In this document: in pieces, positions 44,358-56,973 of the stretch
Position numbering within the stretch: the first letter of the stretch is position 1
How the letters are laid out: every line of letters starts with the position of its first letter
Assembly: GCA_020072565.1 (NCBI GenBank)
Contig: JAIQGI010000013.1
Location: forward strand, 93,992 to 157,991
Length of the DNA: 64,000 nucleotides
Direction: 5' to 3'
Origin: Terriglobia bacterium
GTDB taxonomy: Bacteria; Acidobacteriota; UBA6911
Translations under genes and position numbers: made by a program
The notes under the pieces: model-generated
What the model saw: the letters and a program-made list of their open reading frames with translations, nothing else
Told to the model about the DNA's origin: nothing
The model's database searches: none

Positions 44358-44762
44358 CTATTTCCTTTTGTTTCGAATCGTGTGCAACTCGAGGAGGTGC
44401 GAGGGCATGTACTGCTGTTTGGACCACTCATAGCCGGGATCGAACTTGACACCTAGGAAGTAGCCCGTGTGCTGGAAAACGCAATACCGGATGCGCCCAT
44501 GATATCGGCCGTCCGGATAGAGAATGGAGATAGGGGTATCCACGGGTATGGGACGCTCGACCTGGAGGCAGGCACCACCGGGCGAAATGTCTTCCAGCGC
44601 AGCCAGCGCCTTCTGTTTGCTGCCTGACTCATCGGTCCAGACGATCTTGATCAGATCGGCGCAAAGGCTGCGGTCATTGTTTCGCTGCGTTTTTCCGCTC
44701 ACGGCTATCCTATCGACATTTCCGGCGCGCAGGTTTAACCCGATGAGCGTGACACGGATCAC
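44358..44762 (-). CDS. PilZ domain protein
   Basis: 134 residues from a GTG at 44762, chosen to lie after the stop of the upstream gene (44774); the frame stays open further. The RNNDR sequence near residue 27 fits the RxxxR c-di-GMP-binding motif and ALEDISPGGACLQVE is the (D/N)xSxxG motif; GYFLGVKFDPG closes the beta-barrel. It probably senses cyclic di-GMP to control motility, adhesion or exopolysaccharide, but no effector domain is fused. Its 12-base spacing from the membrane-protein gene suggests a two-gene operon. Confidence 0.75.
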   Translation of the reverse strand: MIRVTLIGLNLRAGNVDRIAVSGKTQRNNDRSLCADLIKIVWTDESGSKQKALAALEDISPGGACLQVERPIPVDTPISILYPDGRYHGRIRYCVFQHTGYFLGVKFDPGYEWSKQQYMPSHLLELHTIRNKRK

Positions 44763-44773
44763 ACGGCCGGCCA

Positions 44774-45571
44774 CTACGACTTGGTGTAATCCAGCTCTGA
44801 ACCCAGCACGCTGTGAGGAATCATGTAAACCAAGAACAGAATTATCGAAGCGGCAACCGCCCACCAGGTCGCATCCGGCCGCTTGCGGATGCGCCAGAGT
44901 GCCAGCGCCCAGAACACGAAAGCCGCGACCGTTTTGTTGTCTGTCAGGTCTTTGCCCACGGGCCAGCCAGTCCAGTAAGCGCCGAACGCGAGTTTCTGAA
45001 CTACCGGGCCGAGGGCCAGCCCTCCGATTGCCAGGATCACGGTGGTCCAGAGGGCCAGCATGGGTACCTGCGGGCGTTTCAGCAAAGCCTCGAATCCCGC
45101 GCGGGTCGAAAACAGCATGGCGAGAAACATCATGATAATATGAGGAACCATGATGACCGCCGGAACATCGCCCTTGAAACGAAGGACTACCGGCTCAGAG
45201 GTTATCCAGTTAGGGGCGGCGCCGCCGTAAAGGTAGATTCGGTACGCCATCTTTCCCGCAGGCGGCTGATGAGGAACATATCCCACCAGATCGTCCCCTT
45301 GCCGCACAAGGTCGCGGCGCACCCAGCTTTCGCTAGTGGGAAACCGGCGTGTCTCTATGATCCCACCGATTCTGACATCCGGAGCCGCCAACCGAACCTC
45401 GGCATCACTCTCTCCACCCGAGCTGCGGGGCAGACTGAAACGGATCATATCCTCCCCGATCTTGATGCTTCCGTGCACGGGGTAGGTGGGACCGGTTACC
45501 CTCTGATAGATTGCCGCTAGCGCCACCAGTAGGAAAGCCAGAACCCACAGATATCTGGATTGCATTCTCAT
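44774..45571 (-). CDS. Membrane protein of unknown function
   Basis: 265 residues. An N-terminal signal anchor (YLWVLAFLLVALAAIYQRV) is followed by a ~110-residue extracytoplasmic beta-rich part (YPVHGSIKIGEDMIRFSLPRS...) and then four helices between about residues 137 and 255 (PAVIMVPHIIMMFLAMLFS, ALWTTVILAIGGLALGP, VAAFVFWALALW, ASIILFLVYMIPHSV). I do not recognise the family. It is probably transcribed with the PilZ gene. Divergent from hypA across a 370-base gap. Confidence 0.75.
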   Translation of the reverse strand: MRMQSRYLWVLAFLLVALAAIYQRVTGPTYPVHGSIKIGEDMIRFSLPRSSGGESDAEVRLAAPDVRIGGIIETRRFPTSESWVRRDLVRQGDDLVGYVPHQPPAGKMAYRIYLYGGAAPNWITSEPVVLRFKGDVPAVIMVPHIIMMFLAMLFSTRAGFEALLKRPQVPMLALWTTVILAIGGLALGPVVQKLAFGAYWTGWPVGKDLTDNKTVAAFVFWALALWRIRKRPDATWWAVAASIILFLVYMIPHSVLGSELDYTKS

Positions 45572-45941
45572 GCTGTTGTTTGTGCTCCCGAATTGTAACG
45601 CTGGTGACTTGTCCTCACGGCTTGTTGCTGCTCAGCCGCACACCCGATACGAGGGCAAAGTATACTGCAGAGTGTCTGCAGCCGCCAGTCGAAGTGGTCA
45701 CTATGTGCGCCAACCTGAACCGTGAAGCGCCCCTGCCGGCGCCTAGTGGAACCCGACCTTGGCCCGGGCGGGAGTGGGGAAAACGGAGGCTTCGGAAATT
45801 CGGTAGTTGCATCCCTCAGGCGAGAAGGGGGCACCTCCCTCCGCCTGGGCCGGTTGTCCGGCAGCCGTTTCCTGGCCTGCGGATTCCCCGGCGCGGCCGC
45901 GCCAGCTGGCGTATAATTGAGGGTTTACGGGAAAGACTTTT
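45572..45941. other. Divergent intergenic region upstream of the hyp operon
   Basis: 370 bases without a supported gene. The right end holds the promoter candidate for hypA (see 45890-45917). Further left there are only GC-rich stretches and short inverted repeats that I cannot assign. Confidence 0.5.
45890..45917 (+). promoter_or_regulatory. hypA: Candidate hyp operon promoter with overlapping 14-bp palindrome
   Basis: A perfect TATAAT is at 45912-45917, 24 bases before the hypA ATG. A perfect palindrome GGCGCGGCCGCGCC at 45890-45903 covers the region where a -35 box would lie, and no consensus -35 is visible, so an activator or repressor may bind there. The transcript would have a short leader of about 18 bases. 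Confidence 0.4.
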
Positions 45942-46304
45942 ATGCACGAGCTGTCGATTGCCCAGGGAATCGTGGATATCATCGGGCAGTATGTGCCCGA
46001 AGACCAGGCGCCGGAAGTCAGGCTCGTGAAAGTCAGAGTCGGCCGGCTGGCAGGGGTTGTCCCGGACTCTCTCGATTTCTGCTTCGGCGCGATCGTAAGC
46101 GGCACCTCGCTGGGTCTGGCGCGCCTGGCGATCGAGGAGACGCCGATCCAATCTCGGTGTACCGGCTGCGGTGAGATTTTCGCCGTGGAGGGGGCTGCCT
46201 TTCTGTGTCCCGGTTGTGGCAGCGCCGAGATCAAGATAATCTCAGGGACGGAGTTGCAGGTCGTCGAGATCGAGTTGTTGGACCGGCAGGCGGAAACGGT
46301 ATGA
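45942..46304 (+). CDS. hypA: Hydrogenase maturation nickel metallochaperone HypA
   Basis: 120 residues. The N-terminal MHELSIAQ supplies the nickel-binding Met-His (His2), and two CxxC pairs, in SRCTGCGEIF and FLCPGCGSAE, form the zinc site. HypA works with HypB to insert nickel into NiFe-hydrogenase large subunits. First gene of the hyp operon; its stop overlaps the hypB start (ATGA). Confidence 0.95.
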   Translation: MHELSIAQGIVDIIGQYVPEDQAPEVRLVKVRVGRLAGVVPDSLDFCFGAIVSGTSLGLARLAIEETPIQSRCTGCGEIFAVEGAAFLCPGCGSAEIKIISGTELQVVEIELLDRQAETV

Positions 46305-46957
46305 GAGTCATTACGATTGAACGCAAGGTGCTGGAAAAGAACGATGAAATTGCGGGCCAGAACCGGCTGCTTCTCGGGCAACACGGCATTCTGGTTCTGA
46401 ACCTTGTCAGCTCCCCTGGGGCCGGAAAAACCAGCATCGTCGAGCGTACCCTGGAGCATCTAGGGAGGGACCTTAAGGTCGGCGTAATTGAAGGCGATGT
46501 TCAAACGGACCTGGACGCCCAGCGTGTGGCCCGCTATCAGGTGCCGGTGATCCAGATCGTCACCAACGGAGGTTGTCATCTGGAGGCACGGCTGGTCCAG
46601 GAGGCGCTTGCACAGATGGATCTACGCGGCCTGGAGATCCTCATCATCGAGAATGTAGGCAATCTGGTCTGTCCGGCGAACTACGATCTCGGTGAGACCA
46701 TGAAGGTGGTCGTCCTGAGTACCACCGAAGGGGATGACAAACCCCTCAAGTACCCCGGCATGGTCCGCAATGCCTCCGTCCTGCTCATCAACAAAGTCGA
46801 CCTGATCCCCTATGTAAACTGCAATCTGGCCGCCTTGAAAAACAACGCACTTCAGATCAATCCCCATTTGCAGGTCTTCGAAACCTCCTGCACCACGGGC
46901 GCAGGAATCGCCGAGTGGTGCCGCTGGCTCAAGGAGAGGGGCGCGCGCAGATTGTGA
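46301..46957 (+). CDS. hypB: Hydrogenase nickel incorporation GTPase HypB
   Basis: 218 residues. P-loop GTPase: SSPGAGKTS Walker A, EGDVQTDLDAQR (switch I), NKVDL (G4). NGGCHLEARLV holds the conserved Cys-His metal site in the GTPase domain. There is no His-rich nickel-storage N-terminus. Its start overlaps hypA by 4 bases and its end overlaps hypF (GTGA). It supplies GTP-driven nickel insertion with HypA. Confidence 0.96.
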   Translation: MRVITIERKVLEKNDEIAGQNRLLLGQHGILVLNLVSSPGAGKTSIVERTLEHLGRDLKVGVIEGDVQTDLDAQRVARYQVPVIQIVTNGGCHLEARLVQEALAQMDLRGLEILIIENVGNLVCPANYDLGETMKVVVLSTTEGDDKPLKYPGMVRNASVLLINKVDLIPYVNCNLAALKNNALQINPHLQVFETSCTTGAGIAEWCRWLKERGARRL

Positions 46958-49263
46958 TTCAAAGAGCTCACATTGCCATCCGGGGAGCCGTACAGGGAGT
47001 CGGCTTCCGGCCATTCGTCTATCGCCTTGCAGTCGAACTGAACCTGCAGGGCTGGGTATTGAACTCCGGCGAAGGCGTATTCATTGAAGTGCAGGGCGAG
47101 AGGGGATTGCTGGAGACCTTCCTGCTCCGGCTGGAAACCGAAAAGCCTGCACGCTCCTTCATCCAAAGCCTCGAGTTTTCCTACCTTGATCCTGCGGTGT
47201 TCGACGGCTTCGAGATCCGTCGCAGCAGCTCTGACGGCGCCCGGAATGCACTTGTGATGCCGGATATCGCTACGTGCCCGGACTGCCTTGCCGACATCCT
47301 CGATCCGACAAACCGCCGCTACCGCTACCCTTTTACCAACTGCACCCACTGCGGCCCGCGCTTCACTATCATCGAGTCGCTCCCCTACGATCGCGGCAAC
47401 ACTTCGATGAAGTGCTTCGAAATGTGCCCGGCATGCCGGCGGGAGTACGAGGACCCGTTGGATCGTCGTTTTCACGCCCAACCGACCGCCTGTCCTGGCT
47501 GCGGGCCGAGACTCGAGCTATGGGATGCATCGGGACAAGTCCTGGCAGAGAGCGACGAGGCTCTCCTCCAGGCAGCGGCGGCGCTGCGGTCGGGCCGGAT
47601 TGCAGCCGTCAAAGGCTTGGGCGGTTTCCACCTGGTCGTTGACGCCCGCAACGACGAGGCGGTACTGTGTTTGCGCACCCGCAAGCGGCGGGAGGAAAAG
47701 CCGCTGGCGCTGATGTACCCTGCAGTCAGTACTGTCCGTAGTCACTGCGAGGTATCGCGCCTGGAAGAACGCCTGCTGCTCTCGGCGGAATCTCCCATCG
47801 TCCTGCTCCGACGCGTGCGCACTGCCGCGCCACCAGCCGATGCTATTGCACCCGCGGTTGCTCCGGATAACCCCTATCTGGGCGTGATGCTTCCTTACAC
47901 CCCCTTGCACCATCTCTTGATGCGCGAACTGGCTTTCCCTGTGGTCGCAACCAGCGGCAACCTGGCGGATGAGCCCATTTGCATCGATGAGCGCGAGGCC
48001 CTCGAGAGGCTGAGCGGCATCGCGGATGTTTTCCTGGTACACGATCGCCCCATCGTGCGTCATGTGGACGACTCGATCGTGCGGGTCATGCTCGGCCGGG
48101 AACTCGTGCTGCGCCGGGCGCGCGGCTATGCACCCCTGCCGCTGAACCTGAAGCTGCGCGCACCCACGATGCTGGCTGTCGGGGGGCACCTGAAGAACAC
48201 CATCGCCCTCTCCCTGGGGAACAATGTCTTCATCAGCCAGCACATTGGGGACCTCGAGACTCCGGAAGCAGCGGAGGCACTTCGCAAGGTGATCGTCAGT
48301 TTCGAGGGGCTTTATGAGGCCCGGCCAGAAAGAGTGGTCGCAGACATGCATCCTGACTACCTCTCGACCCGGTTTGCCCGATCTTGCGGCCGGCCGCTGA
48401 CGGTTGTGCAGCACCACTACGCGCACATCGCAGCCTGCATGGCAGAGAATGAGCTGGACGGTCCGGTGCTAGGTGTATCCTGGGACGGCACAGGCTACGG
48501 GCTCGACGGCACCATCTGGGGCGGGGAGTTTCTGGCGGTTGGAGGGGAATCCTCGTTCCGTCGTGTCGCTTCCCTGCGCAGTTTCCGGCTGCCCGGCGGT
48601 GCCAGCGCAATCAAGGAGCCAAGGCGGGCGGCGCTTGGGGTATTATATGAGATCTTCGGCAATGCCCTCTTCGAGCGTAGCGACCTGATGCCGGTGCGCG
48701 CGTTCAGCCACGCAGAGGCGCCGGTCCTGGCCCGGATGCTGGAAAGGGCGGTGAACTCGCCGCTGACGTCGAGCGCAGGCCGGCTCTTCGATGCCGTGGC
48801 GGCTATCGCCGGATTGCGGCAGCGGGTCAGCTTCGAAGGTCAGGCGGCGATGGAGCTCGAATTTGCGGCCACGGGAAATGATGCCGACGGTGAATATCCG
48901 TTCAAGCTGAGCAATCGGCGCACGGAAACCGGAAATCCGGAGCTGATCGTCGCAGACTGGGAGCCGGCAATTCTCGCGATGATCCAGGATCTGAAAAGAG
49001 ATGTGCCGGTCGGGACCGTAGCTGCCCGGTTTCACCGGACACTTGTGGAGGTTATTGTCGCAGTCGCTCGACGCGTCGCGCTGGAGCGCGTCGCTTTGTC
49101 GGGCGGCTGTTTTCAAAACAGGATTTTGACTGAACGCGCGGTCCGGAGGCTCGAAACGGAGGGCTTCCGGCCTTACTGGCACCAGCGCATTCCCCCGAAC
49201 GACGGTGGAATCGCGCTGGGGCAGATCGTGGCGGTCCTGCGTTCCCGGCAAGGGGGTGAGTAA
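46954..49263 (+). CDS. hypF: Carbamoyltransferase HypF
   Basis: 769 residues from the GTG at 46954 that overlaps the hypB stop. Domains in order: acylphosphatase (GAVQGVGFRPFVYRL, about 10-95), two zinc fingers (CPDCLADILDPTNRRY with CTHCGPRF, and CPACRREYEDPLDRRF with CPGCGP), YrdC-like domain (RSGRIAAVKGLGGFHLVVDA) and a Kae1-like carbamoyltransferase domain (VQHHYAHIAACMAEN, GVSWDGTGYGLDGTIWGGEF). It makes the thiocarbamate on HypE from carbamoyl phosphate, the precursor of the cyanide ligands. All domains appear intact. Confidence 0.97.
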   Translation: MIQRAHIAIRGAVQGVGFRPFVYRLAVELNLQGWVLNSGEGVFIEVQGERGLLETFLLRLETEKPARSFIQSLEFSYLDPAVFDGFEIRRSSSDGARNALVMPDIATCPDCLADILDPTNRRYRYPFTNCTHCGPRFTIIESLPYDRGNTSMKCFEMCPACRREYEDPLDRRFHAQPTACPGCGPRLELWDASGQVLAESDEALLQAAAALRSGRIAAVKGLGGFHLVVDARNDEAVLCLRTRKRREEKPLALMYPAVSTVRSHCEVSRLEERLLLSAESPIVLLRRVRTAAPPADAIAPAVAPDNPYLGVMLPYTPLHHLLMRELAFPVVATSGNLADEPICIDEREALERLSGIADVFLVHDRPIVRHVDDSIVRVMLGRELVLRRARGYAPLPLNLKLRAPTMLAVGGHLKNTIALSLGNNVFISQHIGDLETPEAAEALRKVIVSFEGLYEARPERVVADMHPDYLSTRFARSCGRPLTVVQHHYAHIAACMAENELDGPVLGVSWDGTGYGLDGTIWGGEFLAVGGESSFRRVASLRSFRLPGGASAIKEPRRAALGVLYEIFGNALFERSDLMPVRAFSHAEAPVLARMLERAVNSPLTSSAGRLFDAVAAIAGLRQRVSFEGQAAMELEFAATGNDADGEYPFKLSNRRTETGNPELIVADWEPAILAMIQDLKRDVPVGTVAARFHRTLVEVIVAVARRVALERVALSGGCFQNRILTERAVRRLETEGFRPYWHQRIPPNDGGIALGQIVAVLRSRQGGE

Positions 49264-49264
49264 A

Positions 49265-49522
49265 ATGTGCCTGGCGGTTCCCGGAAAAATCATAAGCATC
49301 GAAGGCGACGACCCCTTACTTCGGAGCGGTCGCGTCGATTTCAGCGGGGTGATCAAGCAAGTCAACCTCGCCTATGTCCCGGAAGCCAAGGTTGGTGATT
49401 ACGTGCTGGTTCATGTGGGCTTCGCCATCAACATCATCGACGAAGCCGAAGCCAATCAGGTTTTCGAATATCTGCGCGAGATGGGTGAGTTGGCCGAACT
49501 GGAAGGCCACGAGGCAAAATGA
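49265..49522 (+). CDS. hypC: HypC/HybG/HupF family hydrogenase chaperone
   Basis: 85 residues starting MCLAVPGKI, with the essential Cys2 that binds the Fe(CN)2CO precursor. [32 protein letters not shown] is the OB-fold core pattern of the family. It starts one base after the hypF stop and its stop overlaps the hypD ATG. Confidence 0.95.
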   Translation: MCLAVPGKIISIEGDDPLLRSGRVDFSGVIKQVNLAYVPEAKVGDYVLVHVGFAINIIDEAEANQVFEYLREMGELAELEGHEAK

Positions 49523-50646
49523 AGTTCATCGACGAGTATCGAGACCCCAGGGCAGCCGAAGGCTACGCTCGCGCCATCCGGCATATTACCACCAAGCCTT
49601 GGACCATCATGGAGGTTTGCGGCGGCCAGACCCATGCCATAGTGAGATTCGGAGTTGATGAGTTGTTGCCCGGAGAAGTGACGCTCGTGCACGGTCCCGG
49701 TTGCCCCGTGTGCGTCACGCCCGTGGAACTGATCGAGAAGGCGATCGAGATCGCCGCCACTCCCGGTGTGGTGTTCTGTTCCTTCGGCGACATGCTGCGC
49801 GTGCCGGGCACGTCCAAGGATCTGCTCTCGGTCAAGGCGCAAGGTGGCGACGTCCGCATCGTCTATTCCCCACTCGATGCTTTGAAGATTGCGCGCGAGA
49901 ACCCCACGTGCCAGGTGGTCTTTTTTGCGGTAGGCTTCGAGACGACCGCTCCGGCCAACGCTATGGCGGTATACCAGGCATCCCGACAGGAAATACCGAA
50001 CTTCTCCCTTCTGGTATCGCACGTGCTTGTTCCGCCCGCCATCGAAGCCATACTCTCATCACCCTCAAACCTCGTGCGGGGATTCCTGGCAGCCGGACAT
50101 GTGTGCACAGTCATGGGCTATGCAGAGTACGAACCGATCGCGCGCAAATACCATGTTCCGATCGTGGTGACCGGATTTGAACCTCTTGACATCCTGCAGG
50201 GCATCTACATGACCATCCGACAGCTCGAGGAAGGACGCGCGGAGGTGGAGAACCAATACACGCGCGCGGTCGCAAGGGATGGGAACCGGCCGGCAATGGA
50301 GCTGATCCGGGATGTGTTCGAGGTGGTGCCGCGCAAGTGGCGGGGTGTGGGAGAGATCCCTGCCAGCGGGCTGGGACTGAAGCCGAAGTATGCAGCTTTC
50401 GATGCGGAGAAACGCTTCGGACTGGCCCATCGTGTCGTTGAAGAATCGTCGGTGTGCATCAGCGGTTCCGTGTTGCAGGGGGTCAAGAAACCCCACGAGT
50501 GCCCGGCATTCGGTGTCGCATGCACACCCGAACACCCTCTGGGAGCGACGATGGTCTCGACCGAGGGAACCTGCGCCGCCTACTACCGGTATCGCAGGGT
50601 CCGGCTGCAGGGTCTTCCGTTGCCCCGTCTGGAGACTGGATCATGA
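49519..50646 (+). CDS. hypD: Hydrogenase formation protein HypD
   Basis: 375 residues. Contains the conserved [25 protein letters not shown] and [16 protein letters not shown] motifs and the C-terminal cysteines of the [4Fe-4S] site ([27 protein letters not shown] region). HypD is the scaffold and redox centre on which cyanide and CO are placed on iron, with HypC. Overlaps both neighbours by 4 bases. Confidence 0.97.
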   Translation: MKFIDEYRDPRAAEGYARAIRHITTKPWTIMEVCGGQTHAIVRFGVDELLPGEVTLVHGPGCPVCVTPVELIEKAIEIAATPGVVFCSFGDMLRVPGTSKDLLSVKAQGGDVRIVYSPLDALKIARENPTCQVVFFAVGFETTAPANAMAVYQASRQEIPNFSLLVSHVLVPPAIEAILSSPSNLVRGFLAAGHVCTVMGYAEYEPIARKYHVPIVVTGFEPLDILQGIYMTIRQLEEGRAEVENQYTRAVARDGNRPAMELIRDVFEVVPRKWRGVGEIPASGLGLKPKYAAFDAEKRFGLAHRVVEESSVCISGSVLQGVKKPHECPAFGVACTPEHPLGATMVSTEGTCAAYYRYRRVRLQGLPLPRLETGS

Positions 50647-51698
50647 AGCCTGAGGACGCGCCTGAGTTCTATTGCCCGATGCCGATCGACGCTTACTCTG
50701 ATGTGATGCTGGCCCATGGGGGCGGGGGCAAACTGACGCAGCAACTGATTGAGCGCCTGTTCCTCCCGCTCTTCGACAATCCGTCGCTCGCATCGCGTCA
50801 CGACGGAGCCGTGATCGAGTTCGGCGCGCGCAAGCTCGCCTTCTCCACCGACTCTTATGTGGTGCGCCCGATCTTCTTCCCCGGAGGCGACATCGGCTCA
50901 CTTGCCGTCAACGGCACCATTAATGATCTCGCGATGTGCGGGGCCCGGCCGCTCTACCTGAGCGCCGGGTTCATCCTGGAGGAGGGATTCCCGATGGAAT
51001 CGTTGCGGCGCGTGGCGCAGTCCATGAGCCAGGCGGCGAAGGAGGGCGGCGTCCAGCTGGTAACCGGAGACACCAAGGTCGTGGACCGCGGCAAGGGCGA
51101 CGGAGTGTACATCAACACTGCCGGCATCGGCATCGTCCAGGCCGACCGCCCCATCGCACCGGCCAGCGTCAAGCCCGGCGACGCCGTGCTTCTGAGCGGC
51201 GACATCGGCCGGCACGGCATTGCGATCATGGCCGTGCGCGAGGGGCTGGCATTCGAAAGCACCATAGAAAGCGACTGTGCTTCCGTTGCAGGTCTGGTGC
51301 TGGCGCTGATGGAGAGCGGCATCGAGATTCACTGCCTGCGCGACCTGACGCGAGGCGGCCTGGCGAGTGCGCTGGTGGAGATTGCTGAGGCGGCCCGGCT
51401 GCATGTGGGCATCCATGAAACGGCCATTCCGGTGCGGGAGGATGTCAGAGGAGCCTGTGAGATTCTCGGTTTCGATCCTCTGTATGTGGCCAATGAAGGT
51501 CGCTTTGTTGCTTTCATCGCGCCCCGCGATGCTGAGCGCGCGCTGGCACTGATGCGCTCCCATCCATTGGGATTGGGCGCAAGCTTGATCGGCACCGTCA
51601 CCAGCGTCCCTGCAGGACTCGTCACCATGCGGAGCAGCATCGGCGCCGGCCGCATCGTGGATATGCTCAGCGGCGAGCAGTTGCCCCGCATCTGCTGA
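50643..51698 (+). CDS. hypE: Hydrogenase expression/formation protein HypE
   Basis: 351 residues. PurM/AIR-synthase fold with [56 protein letters not shown] and [13 protein letters not shown]. The last four residues PRIC carry the C-terminal cysteine that receives the carbamoyl group and is dehydrated to thiocyanate. Last gene of the hypABFCDE operon (overlaps hypD); a palindromic element follows the stop. Confidence 0.97.
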   Translation: MKPEDAPEFYCPMPIDAYSDVMLAHGGGGKLTQQLIERLFLPLFDNPSLASRHDGAVIEFGARKLAFSTDSYVVRPIFFPGGDIGSLAVNGTINDLAMCGARPLYLSAGFILEEGFPMESLRRVAQSMSQAAKEGGVQLVTGDTKVVDRGKGDGVYINTAGIGIVQADRPIAPASVKPGDAVLLSGDIGRHGIAIMAVREGLAFESTIESDCASVAGLVLALMESGIEIHCLRDLTRGGLASALVEIAEAARLHVGIHETAIPVREDVRGACEILGFDPLYVANEGRFVAFIAPRDAERALALMRSHPLGLGASLIGTVTSVPAGLVTMRSSIGAGRIVDMLSGEQLPRIC

Positions 51699-51709
51699 AT
51701 CGCGGATGC

Positions 51710-51779
51710 AAATCTCAACGCAGAGGGTGCTGAGAACAGGTCATTCTCTGTGTTCTCTGCGCCCTCTGGGTTGGGATTT
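51710..51779. repeat. Dispersed palindromic element after hypE, CAACGCAGAGGG type
   Basis: AAATCTCAACGCAGAGGGTG (from 51710) pairs with CGCCCTCTGGGTTGGGATTT (to 51779); the symmetry continues inward through GAGAACA / TGTTCTC. It lies between convergent hypE and the MFS gene, so it can also act as a 3' hairpin. A one-arm copy occurs at 56554-56587. Confidence 0.6.
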
Positions 51780-51790
51780 GTCGTTGCTGG

Positions 51791-52987
51791 TTACTGTTCC
51801 CCGCCCGGGACGGGCAGGAAAGCGGCGGCTGTGAAGCATGCAAGCGGCATGAGCGCTGCAATCCACAGAACAACCAGCAGCCCGCAGTGGTCGGCGATCC
51901 AGCCGAGCAAGGTCACTGCCAGCCCGCCGGTTCCGATGGCGAAACCCACGATCAGCCCGGAGGCCAGACCTGCGTTGCCGGGAAGGTAGTACTGGCCGAG
52001 CACGACCGAAATAGTGAAGGTCGAAATCAGCACCCCGCCGAAGAGCCCAAGCAATACCAGAGCCAATGCTCCTCTGGTGACCAGGAACAGCGCGCCCAAC
52101 GGTGCTGCCGCCAGGAAGCCCCAGAGCATGAAGCGCCGCGCGCCCCAGCGGTCCGCCAGCGGCCCGCCGATCACCGTTCCCAGAGCGCCCACCCCGAGGA
52201 AGACGAACAAGGGGATTCCCACGCTGTGCGGGTCGGCCTTCAGGTAGTCGACATAATAGAACGGAATGAAGGTAGTGAAGCCGAGCTGTGCCCAGGAACG
52301 CAGCGCCACAACCAGGATCAGCAGGGCGATCGCACCCGGCATGTTCCGGCGCGGCGAGTGCGCTGCCACTTGCGCTGCCACCCTGACGGGTGGAACGGAG
52401 AGGTGGGGCAAAACCAGCAAGAGCAATCCCGACACCACCAGGGCGGGAATCAGCAGCCCCAGGCTTCCTCTCAACCCATAGCCGGCGATCAAGGCGATGA
52501 GGATGGGCGGTCCGAACGAAGTTCCCGCATTGCCCCCGACCGAAAACCACGATATGGCGGTCGCCCGCTTCTCGCCCGCAACACTCGCAGCCGTCCGATA
52601 CCCTTCAGGGTGAAACGAGGCTACGCCGAGGCCCATAATGACCAGAAGCCCGAGCAGTACCCCGTAGGAGGGCGCAATACCCGCCAGTGACAATCCCAAC
52701 CCGGCCACCAGCACCGACAGCGGAAGCATCCATCTCCGCGCCTGCCGGTCCGACAAATAGCCGAAAATCGGCTGGATTACCGAAGAGGTCAGATTGGTTA
52801 CGAGCACCAGGACCCCGACCGCAGTGTAAGACAGCCCGTGTGCCGTCTTCAGAAAAGGCAGAAGCGCAGGGAGCCCCCCCTGATTAATGTCGACCACCAT
52901 GTGACCGAGGCTCAGAAACGCGAGCAGCCGGATGTCGGGCCGGTCGGCGATTCGCGCGAGTCTGGCTCCTGCTTCAGGCATGCTCAT
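51791..52987 (-). CDS. MFS transporter, fosmidomycin-resistance-like
   Basis: 398 residues with about twelve hydrophobic helices. Motifs: GHMVVDINQGGLPALLPFL at the N-terminus, characteristic of the Fsr-like MFS group; IFGYLSDRQARRWMLPLS (motif A, between helices 2 and 3), SFHPEGYRTAA, and GPLADRWGARRFMLWGF in the second half. Probably an inner-membrane proton-driven drug or metabolite exporter; substrate unknown. Convergent with the hyp operon, so unlikely to be part of it. Confidence 0.88.
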   Translation of the reverse strand: MSMPEAGARLARIADRPDIRLLAFLSLGHMVVDINQGGLPALLPFLKTAHGLSYTAVGVLVLVTNLTSSVIQPIFGYLSDRQARRWMLPLSVLVAGLGLSLAGIAPSYGVLLGLLVIMGLGVASFHPEGYRTAASVAGEKRATAISWFSVGGNAGTSFGPPILIALIAGYGLRGSLGLLIPALVVSGLLLLVLPHLSVPPVRVAAQVAAHSPRRNMPGAIALLILVVALRSWAQLGFTTFIPFYYVDYLKADPHSVGIPLFVFLGVGALGTVIGGPLADRWGARRFMLWGFLAAAPLGALFLVTRGALALVLLGLFGGVLISTFTISVVLGQYYLPGNAGLASGLIVGFAIGTGGLAVTLLGWIADHCGLLVVLWIAALMPLACFTAAAFLPVPGGEQ

Positions 52988-53000
52988 CCTTTAAAAATGA

Positions 53001-53060
53001 AACCACGGAACACACGAGATGCACGAAACCGGATTCGTGTATTTCGCATGTTTCGTGGTT
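53001..53060. repeat. Dispersed palindromic element, AACCACGAAA type, long copy
   Basis: Two 30-base arms meet without a loop: the left begins AACCACGGAACACACGAGAT and the right ends ATTTCGCATGTTTCGTGGTT, matching with about seven mismatches. It is 13 bases upstream of the MFS gene and downstream of ligA (both leftward). Related to 35308-35360. Confidence 0.65.
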
Positions 53061-53100
53061 TATGAACTACAGCAGGGATTGCAGGTATCGGCGGCTGTCC

Positions 53101-56399
<3,299 letters not shown>

Positions 56400-56553
56400 C
56401 GTGGACTCCTTCCTGGGATCGGTGACGCGACGGGGCTCGATTATAAACCCAGTCAACAAATATCGACAAACATTCTGAACCGCCGACTGCGATTCAAACG
56501 GTGGGGCGAGAACTCAGCTGCGAAGAATACGGCGCGGCAGGGCTGCATTCGGA

Positions 56554-56587
56554 AAATCTCAACGCGGAGTGCGCTGAGGTCGCAGAG
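56554..56587. repeat. Half copy of the CAACGCAGAGGG palindromic element
   Basis: AAATCTCAACGCGGAGTGCG and following bases match the left arm of the element at 51710-51779 with a few changes, but no right arm follows. It looks like a degraded or truncated member. Confidence 0.45.
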
Positions 56588-56872
56588 CATGGATGGGTCT
56601 TCACGCGTCGAATTTCAGGAGTCGACCAGGCATTTCACCAACAACCGCGCCGTCCCGCAGGACCAATGGTCGCGCATCCCGAAGAGGTGAACTTGGTGTT
56701 GAGGGCACTCCGCCGAATATTGAAAACTTCTTAAGGAGGATGAAAGGAGCTGACGATGAAGGATTTGGGAGATGCGGAGTGCCGGGAAACCGGCGGGAGG
56801 CAGCTGGTGAGGGGGTATTCAGCCTCGCCCGCATCTCCCTCTGGTGCTTTCTCCGATGCGGGATGGTTTTGC

Positions 56873-56899
56873 CCCGGGCGGCTCTGTTTGCCGCCCGGG
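56873..56899 (-). terminator. Perfect 10-bp GC hairpin downstream of the OmpA gene
   Basis: CCCGGGCGGC (56873-56882), a 7-base loop and GCCGCCCGGG (56890-56899) form a very stable stem about 75 bases after the OmpA stop codon. No U-tract follows on either strand, so it may protect the 3' end rather than terminate on its own. Confidence 0.45.
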
Positions 56900-56973
56900 A
56901 TTGCGCACAACCTACACGAGACTGAGCCACCCAATCCAGGCACCCAGCCGACCGCCGATATCGGCGCCAAAAC

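Larger units (their letters stand above)
56400..56973. other. Intergenic region between dipeptidase and OmpA genes
   Basis: 574 bases with a one-arm repeat copy (56554-56587), a GC-rich hairpin (56873-56899) and two overlapping short frames behind AAGGAGG (near 56731) and AAAGGAG (near 56743). Neither frame has recognisable protein features, so no gene is called. Confidence 0.5.
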
